A DNA stretch of 10,481 nucleotides from Planctomycetota bacterium. Its GTDB lineage: Bacteria > Planctomycetota > PUPC01 > DSUN01. The stretch lies in NCBI GenBank assembly GCA_016872875.1, contig VGYW01000295.1, forward strand, positions 1 through 10,481, given 5' to 3'. The notes under the pieces are model-generated. The model was given only the letters and a program-made list of their open reading frames with translations. It searched no databases and had not been told where the DNA came from. Positions within the stretch are counted from its first letter, which is position 1. Each line of letters begins with the position of its first letter. This document shows positions 1 through 5,571 of this stretch, piece by piece. A program made the translations under genes and the position numbers.

Positions 1-877
1 TCTCGGGGTTTCGATATTTCTTGACGACCGTGGTGCCGTCCTCGTGGGTCGTCACCTCGCAGGTCTGCCAGTCCATCACGAGCGAGCCGAGGGTGCCGGT
101 GGCCTCGAGCCAGCCGCGCTTGGGGTTGGAATCAATGCTGGAGAGCGTGAGGGTGAGCCACTGGCCGCCCTTGAAGCGGGCGATGGCAAAGCCCTCGTCC
201 TCGTTCGTGTCCTTCCCCCACTTCACCTTGTCGGCCCAGAAGCCTGTGTGGTTGAAGCCCGCGACCTCGGCCAACTCGGCGCCCTGGAGGATTTGGAGCG
301 AGTATTCGAGGAGGTGGACGCCCCAGTCGTAGAGGATTCCGCCGGAGATGCCCTTGGAGGAGCGCCACCAGTCGCCCGGCTTGCCGTAGCCGCCCATGTG
401 TGCCTCGACGCGGAAGACCTGGCCGATGACGCCGCTGCGGACCAGCTTCACGGCGTTCAGGATGCAGCCGTCCCAGTGGCGGTTGTGATAGGTCGAGAGC
501 ACGCACCCGCTCTTCTTCGCCGCGGCGATCATCGCGTCGCACTCGGCGGTGGTGATTGCGAACGGCTTCTCCGTGACCACATGGCGGCCGGCCTTGAGGC
601 ACTGCACGGCCAGCTTCGCGTGGGTGTTGTGCGGCGTGATGATGGCGAGGAGATTGACCGCCGACCTCTTGAGCATCTCGGCCACCGAGGCATAGGTCTC
701 GATGCCCGGGAACTCCTGCTGGGCCACCTTGAGGCGTTCCGGGTCAATCTCGGCCACGGCGGTGGGCACCATGCCCGCCCGCTTCATCTCGTTGAGGTGG
801 GCTTTACCCATGTTGAACGCCCCGCCGTAGCCGATCACCCCGCACTTGATCTCTTCCGGCCTCGCAAACCGCTTCAC
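1..877 (-). CDS. Gfo/Idh/MocA family NAD(P)-dependent oxidoreductase, 3' end cut by window edge
   Basis: Seen: an open frame with a GTG start at 877 runs without a stop off the left edge (292 codons visible). It is preceded by AAGGAG at 886-891, 8 nt away. The N-terminus has the Rossmann glycine motif GVIGYGG (residues 13-19). A TPHNTHAKLAVQCLKAG stretch (81-97) is followed by the hallmark EKP at 103-105. GGILYDWGVH (179-188) gives D184 and H188, matching the usual catalytic region of the C-terminal domain. Family knowledge: these cytosolic enzymes oxidise or reduce sugars, inositols and related polyols with NAD(H) or NADP(H), and are usually 350-400 residues, so perhaps 60-100 residues are missing here. 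The substrate cannot be read from sequence. The gene is divergent from the Slp lipoprotein gene, with an inverted repeat between the two promoters. ATG codons occur only downstream of the glycine motif, so GTG is the sensible start. Confidence 0.93.
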   Translation of the reverse strand, partial: MKRFARPEEIKCGVIGYGGAFNMGKAHLNEMKRAGMVPTAVAEIDPERLKVAQQEFPGIETYASVAEMLKRSAVNLLAIITPHNTHAKLAVQCLKAGRHVVTEKPFAITTAECDAMIAAAKKSGCVLSTYHNRHWDGCILNAVKLVRSGVIGQVFRVEAHMGGYGKPGDWWRSSKGISGGILYDWGVHLLEYSLQILQGAELAEVAGFNHTGFWADKVKWGKDTNEDEGFAIARFKGGQWLTLTLSSIDSNPKRGWLEATGTLGSLVMDWQTCEVTTHEDGTTVVKKYRNPE

Positions 878-932
878 CTGTTCGTCTCCTTACCTGAGGA
901 TGTGTCCTCGCGCTCACCGCGCCACGCGGTGT

Positions 933-961
933 ATTCTAAGCGGAAGCGGCTTCCGGCGCAA
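933..961 (-). promoter_or_regulatory. Candidate sigma70 promoter for the Gfo/Idh/MocA gene
   Basis: On the minus strand TTGCGC (956-961), a 17-base spacer and TAGAAT (933-938) lie about 55 bases upstream of the GTG start. The -10 box is 5/6 to consensus and the -35 only 3/6. The spacer contains a perfect 6-base dyad, CGGAAG/CTTCCG (941-946 and 950-955), which could be an operator. The -35 box abuts the inverted repeat starting at 961. Confidence 0.42.
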
Positions 962-1046
962 GGGACCACAGGGACCACAAGGACGACAGGGACGCAGCCA
1001 CCGACGGCAGCAAGTCGCTGTGGTCCTTGTGGTCCCTGTGGTCCCT
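961..1046. repeat. Long inverted repeat made of a ~9-base microrepeat
   Basis: Arms 961-984 and 1023-1046 are perfect 24-base reverse complements. Allowing 2 mismatches they extend to 961-993 and 1014-1046 (33 bases each), around a 20-base centre (994-1013). Each arm is itself a degenerate tandem repeat of a unit like AGGGACCAC. The element sits between the -35 boxes of two divergent promoters. It could form a very stable cruciform or RNA hairpin. It is not a simple terminator, because no gene ends toward it. Confidence 0.9.
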
Positions 1047-1061
1047 CTGCCTTGCCGCGCC

Positions 1062-1090
1062 TTGACAATCGCAGCGCCCTGCACTAGTAT
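1062..1090 (+). promoter_or_regulatory. Strong sigma70-type promoter for the Slp lipoprotein gene
   Basis: A perfect TTGACA (1062-1067), a 17-base spacer and TAGTAT (1085-1090) lie 33 bases upstream of the lipoprotein ATG. This predicts a leader of about 25-30 nt. It is the best -35 match in the window. Confidence 0.7.
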
Positions 1091-1123
1091 GGAAAATGGG
1101 AGGGAAGATCAGGAGCAACGCCG

Positions 1124-1714
1124 ATGTATGCTCGAAGATGCCCAACAACCGTTCACCGAACGCTTGCCGGCGGCTTGCCGCTCATTCTGGTGGCGTTGGC
1201 CGGCTGCACGTCGCCGCTCTTCCCGGAGCTCCAGAAGCGGGTGCAGAAGGACCTTGCGTTCCCGATGGTGCTCCAGAACCCCTCGCAACACGTGGGCGCG
1301 GTCGTCATCTGGGGCGGGGTCATCCTCAGCACGGCCAACCGCAAGGAGGGCACTGAGGTGGTGGTGCTTGAGACGCCGCTGGACAGCGCGGGCCGCCCGC
1401 TGAGCGTGCGCTACTCGCGGGGCCGCTTCATAGCGCGGACGCCTGCGTTCCTCGACCCCGAGGTCTTCCGCCGCGACCGGCGCGTGACCTTCGGCGGCGA
1501 GGTCACGGGCAGCGAGACACGCCCCCTCGGCGACACCCAGTACGTCTATCCCGTGATCAAGCTGCTCGACCACTACGTGTGGAGCGAGCCCGCGCCAGCC
1601 TACTACTACGGACCCTATCACTACTACGACCCCTACTACTGGCCCTACTATTACGACCCATTCCGGCCCGGATGGGGCTGGCGCCGCTGGCCGCACTGGC
1701 GTTGCTGGCCGTGA
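1124..1714 (+). CDS. Slp/YeaY-family outer-membrane lipoprotein with Tyr/Trp-rich tail
   Basis: Seen: a 196-residue protein from ATG 1124 with AGGAG at 1111-1115. The basic N-terminus and hydrophobic core end in the lipobox LAGC, so Cys28 should be lipidated. Thr29 at +2 gives no inner-membrane retention signal. The mature part follows the Slp family of E. coli (Slp, YeaY): VGAVVIWGGVI near residues 57-67, then LETPLDSAGRP, then RFIARTPAFLDP, then VTFGGEVTG, ending in the YVYPVI...HYVW segment. This resembles 'VGQQARFGGKVI ... PLDSYAKP ... GRLLARQSGFLDP' in Slp. The last ~37 residues (160-196) hold 11 Tyr, 6 Trp and 7 Pro. Slp proteins are outer-membrane lipoproteins tied to starvation or acid stress in enterobacteria; the role here is unknown. 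The gene ends 3 bases from the stop of the convergent protease gene. Confidence 0.88.
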   Translation: MYARRCPTTVHRTLAGGLPLILVALAGCTSPLFPELQKRVQKDLAFPMVLQNPSQHVGAVVIWGGVILSTANRKEGTEVVVLETPLDSAGRPLSVRYSRGRFIARTPAFLDPEVFRRDRRVTFGGEVTGSETRPLGDTQYVYPVIKLLDHYVWSEPAPAYYYGPYHYYDPYYWPYYYDPFRPGWGWRRWPHWRCWP

Positions 1715-1717
1715 GCG

Positions 1718-2101
1718 CTATCGGCGGCAGCCCATCGGCAGGCCCATGAGGGAGAGGGTCATCGGGCGCAGTTCGCGCTTGAAGGGGTCGAGGACGAGTT
1801 CGAGCGCCTCCAGCGTCGTGGTGCCCAGGAGATTGGCGTCGCCGGGCTCCCCGAAGATCACCGGCGCCGCGCCCCCTACGCCTTTGTACTCAAAGTAGGC
1901 GTCGCCGATCTGCCGCTCGATCTCCTGCCCGTCCGCAAGATGGAAGGTTCGGGAGCGATGGGGGCGAATTCCCAGCCGCCTCAGCACTTCGCCCTGAACC
2001 ACTGAGTACACCGCCCCGCTATCCACAAGGAACCTCACTGTTTCGGCGGCTTTTGCCTCGTGGCTCTTCTTCACCACGACCTCGACCCTTGTCATCCCCA
2101 T
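1718..2101 (-). CDS. Retropepsin-like (clan AA) aspartic protease, single domain
   Basis: Seen: 127 residues from ATG 2101, with GAGGAG at 2109-2114 (7-nt spacing). A second ATG at 2095 is possible. The catalytic motif FLVDSGA (D27-S28-G29) is followed by YSVVQGEVLRRLGI. A later hydrophobic-hydrophobic-Gly motif, NLLGTTTLEAL, precedes LVLDPFKRELRPM, as in bacterial clan AA retropepsin-fold proteins. Such proteins work as homodimers, because one chain supplies a single Asp. Here there is no signal peptide, so a cytosolic location is expected. The substrate is unknown. The gene lies downstream of the GH38-like gene on the same strand, but a hairpin and a weak candidate promoter lie between them, so independent expression is plausible. 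It is tail-to-tail with the lipoprotein gene. Confidence 0.82.
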   Translation of the reverse strand: MGMTRVEVVVKKSHEAKAAETVRFLVDSGAVYSVVQGEVLRRLGIRPHRSRTFHLADGQEIERQIGDAYFEYKGVGGAAPVIFGEPGDANLLGTTTLEALELVLDPFKRELRPMTLSLMGLPMGCRR

Positions 2102-2153
2102 GCTTCATCTCCTCGGCGCAGGTTACGGATGCACGCTTGCCATCCCCCTGATG

Positions 2154-2182
2154 ATTATGCCCCGGCAGGCGAAGAAAAGCAA
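2154..2182 (-). promoter_or_regulatory. Weak candidate promoter for the retropepsin gene
   Basis: On the minus strand TTGCTT (2177-2182), 17 bases and CATAAT (2154-2159) lie about 50 bases upstream of the ATG. The -10 is 5/6 to consensus; the -35 is only 3/6 and overlaps the T-rich stretch after the GH38 hairpin. Confidence 0.35.
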
Positions 2183-2191
2183 GCCCTCTGC

Positions 2192-2221
2192 CCTCCCGAA
2201 GGTTCCGATACCTTCGGGAGG
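2192..2221 (-). terminator. Hairpin, likely terminator of the GH38-like gene
   Basis: A perfect 12-base inverted repeat, CCTCCCGAAGGT (2192-2203) and its complement (2210-2221), with a 6-base loop. It starts 16 bases past the GH38-like stop codon. On the minus strand a T-rich GCTTTTCTTC follows about 9 bases later, not immediately, so rho-independent efficiency is uncertain. Confidence 0.5.
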
Positions 2222-2237
2222 ATACGCGAGAGGCGCG

Positions 2238-4943
2238 CTATTGGAGCAGCAGGCTCACGGGCGCGAAGGGGGACATGGGGACTTTGAACCTGCCGTGCGT
2301 GACGGGGATCGGCTCTCCCACGGGCCTCCCACGCAGGTCGCAGGGCTGGGCGGTCCTCGGGCGAAGGCCCTTGGGCAGGTCAATCGAGTAGGTCAACGGC
2401 TCGCGTTCGGACTCCTCCTTCCCCGATGGTTCCCACAAACGCAGCAGCAGTCCGTCGCCGTCTGGGTTCGGCCCAAAGGCGGTCACAAGCATGCCCCCTC
2501 CGAGGATGCTGCCGCGATAGATGGTCATGCTGGGCAGAGGAATCTCGGGATCGGCGGGAAGCTTACCCGGTGGTCCATCGAACCACGCGCCTCGGAAGGG
2601 CTGACGCGCCTCCCACGAATCAGCCGTGACATCCTGGGCACGCGTGCCGCGCGAGAATGGGTAGAGCCGCACACGGACGGTCCAGGAACCGCCGACCCAT
2701 TGCTGGAAGTTGGTGGAGACGGCGTTGTTGAAGAGGTTGAAGAAAACGTAGGGCTTCGTGGGCACGAAATCGCGCGAGTAGCGCCAGAGGCCAGGGCGCT
2801 CCAGGCTGACAAGCGGGGTGTCCGGCGAGCAGAGGGTCGCGCCATCCCTGGTGGGGCTTGTGACGGTGATCCCGCTGTTCACGCAGAAGCAGTCGTGGTT
2901 GGCCGAGCGCCGGAAGTCGGTCGCAGGGTCAACAATCGAGCCGAGGCGGCCCAGAAGGAATCTCGGCCTGTCCACCTTGAGTGGGAAGCACAGCCAGCCC
3001 GCCTCGGGCCACGGCTCGGGCCGCTTGTCAGTCACGCTCCACTCGAAGTCGGCAAAGCTCGTATCGGCATAGAGGGTGACGGTGAGCGCAACGGCATGTG
3101 GGACAGCTTCGGTTGCGGGAGCTGACATGCGCGCCCGGATGGCGAACGGAGTCTGGGTGACCTCCAGCTTCATGTTCTTCGGCGACGCGGCGACATAGGG
3201 CTTCTCCTTGGCCGGTGGCAGATCGTTCTTCCCCAAGTCGGCGATGGCCCAGCCCGGCTTCTGGCGAAGATAGGCGTTGAGATACTCGTTCACCTGGTTG
3301 GCGTCGAATCGCTCGTAGATATACTGGCCGAGTCCGAACGGCGCCGCGGGGTCCACCAGCTCCATCTTCGCCCTCTTGTCCTTGTCGAACAGCGACGCTA
3401 CCACACCGCGGGCAGGGTCAAGCCGGACGCTCAGGTAGCGGTTCTCGATGGTTCCCGTCGCCAGGTCCGCTTTCAGGTCGTTGGCACGATCGTTGGACTT
3501 CCCGGGGACGAACGTGCTGTAGGCCATTGGGAGCATACTGGTGCTGAAACTCAGCATGTCTCCCTCTCGCTCCATTGGAACATCCCTGACCGACCCGTCC
3601 TGCCATAGCTTGCCCAGTGCATCAGGCGGCTTGCCAGGCACCTTCACGCTCACAATGCCGCTTACCACCCACGGGAGGGGATTGTAGACGACGATGCGGG
3701 GGCCTTGGACGTTGACGGCGCGGGCGAGGGCCTGGAGGTTGGCTTCAAGGGCGGGGGCGGCGATGGCCTCGGCTTGGCGGATGTAGGCGCCGTGCTCGGC
3801 CCAGGATTCTCCGGCACGCTTGTAGACGCCTTTCGCGTGGGCGGCCTCCCACTCGGCGCCGTAGAGACGCTTGCCCCAGGCCTTGAAGTCGAGGCCCCAG
3901 GTGTGCTCGCTGTACATCAGGCTCCGCTCGTAGGCCGCGGCCACGGAGTCCTGCGCGCTCGGCACGTCAACGCCCCAGATGCGGAGCAAGGTGTTCAGGC
4001 TTTCGAGGGCCATGATGGTGGGGCGCACGTTGCGCATGATCTTGGTCTCGATGGGCATGGACATGATGCCGTGGACCCAGGTGTCGGGCATGTCGGCGCG
4101 GATGACGGGCAGGTCGGGCTTCTCGCGGCGAATGGCGTCGGCGAAGTCGCTGAGGCGGCCGAAGCGGACCTTGACGCCCGGCATCTCGCGGGCGGCGCGG
4201 TCGAGGAGCGCCCGCACGTCGCCGGGATTCGGCGGCCCCTGGTTGTCGCCCGTGTGGATGAGGGCGAGCCAGGTGGCGTGAGGCCAGTTGGCGGGCGGCC
4301 GCAGCCCCGTGCCGTAGTCGCCGGCGTACATTGTCAGGAGCCGCGAGCCGTCGGGGCCTTCCCACCAGAACAGCGGCGGAACGTCGGGCATCGGGCAGGC
4401 GGCGTTGCAGCCGACGTGGAGGAACTCGACCCCCGCGTGGACGAGGACGGTGGGGAGAATCCAGGTGTGGGACGGCACGTCGGTCATCTTGGCGTCGCGG
4501 GGCAGCGGCTGGCCGAGCGAGCGGCCGAGTTCCGACGAGAAGCGCATCCCCCGCACCAGGTCCTCAAGGTCGAGCGATTCGGTGTGGAGGGTGACAGGGA
4601 GCGCGTGTGTGACCAGCCGTCCCTCACGCACGGCATCGAGGATGCGCTTGCGGCGTTCGGGCGTCTGCTCGGGGCCGAGGAGCTGGGCCATCGGCCAGCC
4701 GGGCAGGGTCCAGACGAAGCGGTTCTCGGGCGGGAGGGCCTGGGTCTCATCGCAGACCTTGAGCGCCTTGTCAATCATCCCCGTGCGGTAGTGCGCCACC
4801 ACGTCGCGGGCCATGGCCGTGTAGCCGATGTCGAAGTGCGTCTTGAAGACGACCACGGCCTCCTTCACCGCGGCGCGCGCCGAGCCTGCGGCGATGGCAG
4901 CGAGCACAACGGCGGAGCGCCAGACGGAAACACGCATACTCAT
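2238..4943 (-). CDS. Exported GH38-like glycoside hydrolase (alpha-mannosidase-type fold)
   Basis: Seen: 901 residues. I chose ATG 4943 because GGAGGTG (4952-4958) is 8 nt upstream; the in-frame GTG at 4949 would be only 2 nt away. Residues 1-24 form a Sec signal peptide ending SARA, so the enzyme should be periplasmic or secreted. The mature N-terminus, VVVFKTHFDIGY, carries the H-x-D pair (H36, D38) expected of GH38 zinc ligands. KMTDVPSHTW (D155) fits the nucleophile/ligand position, and YSEHTWG (H347) fits the last metal histidine. The C-terminal half, from about residue 410, is beta-rich with aromatic patches, like GH38 middle and C-terminal domains. GH38 enzymes remove alpha-mannose using a divalent metal. 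The motifs diverge from classical members (HxDxGW becomes HFDIGY), so this may belong to an uncharacterised GH38-related group such as DUF5054, and mannose specificity is inference only. The next gene downstream is the protease. Confidence 0.82.
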   Translation of the reverse strand: MSMRVSVWRSAVVLAAIAAGSARAAVKEAVVVFKTHFDIGYTAMARDVVAHYRTGMIDKALKVCDETQALPPENRFVWTLPGWPMAQLLGPEQTPERRKRILDAVREGRLVTHALPVTLHTESLDLEDLVRGMRFSSELGRSLGQPLPRDAKMTDVPSHTWILPTVLVHAGVEFLHVGCNAACPMPDVPPLFWWEGPDGSRLLTMYAGDYGTGLRPPANWPHATWLALIHTGDNQGPPNPGDVRALLDRAAREMPGVKVRFGRLSDFADAIRREKPDLPVIRADMPDTWVHGIMSMPIETKIMRNVRPTIMALESLNTLLRIWGVDVPSAQDSVAAAYERSLMYSEHTWGLDFKAWGKRLYGAEWEAAHAKGVYKRAGESWAEHGAYIRQAEAIAAPALEANLQALARAVNVQGPRIVVYNPLPWVVSGIVSVKVPGKPPDALGKLWQDGSVRDVPMEREGDMLSFSTSMLPMAYSTFVPGKSNDRANDLKADLATGTIENRYLSVRLDPARGVVASLFDKDKRAKMELVDPAAPFGLGQYIYERFDANQVNEYLNAYLRQKPGWAIADLGKNDLPPAKEKPYVAASPKNMKLEVTQTPFAIRARMSAPATEAVPHAVALTVTLYADTSFADFEWSVTDKRPEPWPEAGWLCFPLKVDRPRFLLGRLGSIVDPATDFRRSANHDCFCVNSGITVTSPTRDGATLCSPDTPLVSLERPGLWRYSRDFVPTKPYVFFNLFNNAVSTNFQQWVGGSWTVRVRLYPFSRGTRAQDVTADSWEARQPFRGAWFDGPPGKLPADPEIPLPSMTIYRGSILGGGMLVTAFGPNPDGDGLLLRLWEPSGKEESEREPLTYSIDLPKGLRPRTAQPCDLRGRPVGEPIPVTHGRFKVPMSPFAPVSLLLQ

Positions 4944-5074
4944 CGCCACGACACCTCCGTGCTACAATCCGCGAGAGAGTTGTTCCCAGGAGCAGGTCTC
5001 CGGCCCGTTCCTCCGGCCCGCGGGGGGCATGTGCTGAGGAAGCTCGCTACAGAGGGCACAGAGAAGAGCAGTCT

Positions 5075-5224
5075 ATAAGGAAGGCAGGAAGGCAGGAGAG
5101 GAAGCGCGCCAACCAGAGACGCCCCCCGCGCGGAGCGAATCGGACAGCCAGGGTGACGGCGTTGAGTTGCGACCCAGGCCGCCCGCATGCCTTGCTTCCT
5201 TTCCTGCCTTCCTGCATTCCTTAT
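5075..5224. repeat. Inverted repeat with GGAAGGCA-type arms
   Basis: Arms 5075-5105 and 5194-5224 are reverse complements over 31 bases with 2 mismatches. A further 10 bases outward (to 5065 and 5234) match at 7 of 10. The 88-base centre is not repetitive. Each arm contains tandem copies of a unit like GGAAGGCA. If the candidate promoter at 5283-5311 is real, this hairpin lies in the 5' leader of the GH38-like mRNA. Confidence 0.88.
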
Positions 5225-5282
5225 GGTCTACTCTGGCTGGGGCCGAGAGCGCTCGCTCGCGCAAGTCAAGGGGCCGGTGCCC

Positions 5283-5311
5283 AACATACTCCGGGGGCAG
5301 GCACAGGTCAA
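5283..5311 (-). promoter_or_regulatory. Candidate promoter for the GH38-like gene
   Basis: On the minus strand TTGACC (5306-5311), 17 bases and TATGTT (5283-5288). The -35 is 5/6 and the -10 is 4/6 to consensus. It would give a leader of about 330 nt containing the 5075-5224 inverted repeat. I found no better promoter nearer the gene. Confidence 0.4.
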
Positions 5312-5358
5312 GCAGCGCGGCGGGATGAGGCACTTGCGCGCGTGCGAATCCGTTGTTG

Positions 5359-5567
5359 CGCCCGGGTGCGGAGAGCATGACTTCCGGTCCTGGCGATGAC
5401 TTCATTCTGCTTCTTCTCGTCCTCGTCGTCGTCCTCGTCGTCGCCGTCGAATCTCTGGGCTCTTCCCATCCCGGAGGTTCGACCACGACCACGACGACGA
5501 CGACGACAACGACGACGATCCGGGAGCGAGCTGGTCGCTAACAGCGGGAGTCACGCCCGGGTGCGGA
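5359..5567. repeat. 14-base direct repeat flanking the CGA-type inverted repeat
   Basis: CGCCCGGGTGCGGA occurs at 5359-5372 and again, identically, at 5554-5567. Between them lie 181 bases that contain the inverted repeat at 5416-5513. The inner edges share a weak inverted similarity: TGACTTCCGGT from 5378 against TGACTCCCGCT read backward from 5553. The copies could be a target-site duplication or a repeated regulatory site. Confidence 0.6.
5416..5513. repeat. Imperfect inverted repeat of CGA/TCG trinucleotides
   Basis: Arms 5416-5451 and 5478-5513 match as reverse complements at 29 of 36 positions around a 26-base centre. The arms are degenerate trinucleotide runs (GTC-type on the left, GAC-type on the right). 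Frames through it encode only Ser-, Thr- or Arg-rich low complexity, so it is treated as non-coding. Confidence 0.8.
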
Positions 5568-5571
5568 AAAA

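Larger units (their letters stand above)
4944..5571. other. 628-base divergent intergenic region
   Basis: No convincing gene lies here; frames crossing it are low-complexity or repeat-derived. From left to right it holds the GH38-like ribosome site (4952-4958), a short ACAGAGGGCACAGAG purine microrepeat near 5050-5064, an inverted repeat (5075-5224), a candidate minus-strand promoter (5283-5311), one copy of a 14-base direct repeat (5359-5372), a CGA-type inverted repeat (5416-5513) and the second direct-repeat copy (5554-5567). Confidence 0.75.

Noticed and set aside
874..1068. Collagen-like Gly-Pro-Gln repeat peptide on the minus strand
   Set aside because: The periodicity comes from the 9-base microrepeat of the intergenic inverted repeat; it overlaps the promoters and has no credible start signal.
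44..1087. Long plus-strand open frame opposite the oxidoreductase
   Set aside because: It is the shadow of the minus-strand gene in GC-rich DNA: no family motifs, no ribosome site, while the minus strand shows clear Gfo/Idh/MocA motifs.
3705..5078. 457-residue plus-strand frame
   Set aside because: Antisense shadow of the GH38-like gene; composition dominated by Gly, Val, Asp and Arg, with no recognisable domain.
5240..5372. Possible gene remnant on the minus strand between the two inverted repeats
   Set aside because: It reads as a protein-like stretch but lacks a start and recognisable homology, and it overlaps a better-supported promoter candidate.
961..5513. CRISPR array
   Set aside because: The repeats are mirrored microrepeats, not regularly spaced direct repeats with unique spacers, and no cas gene is present.
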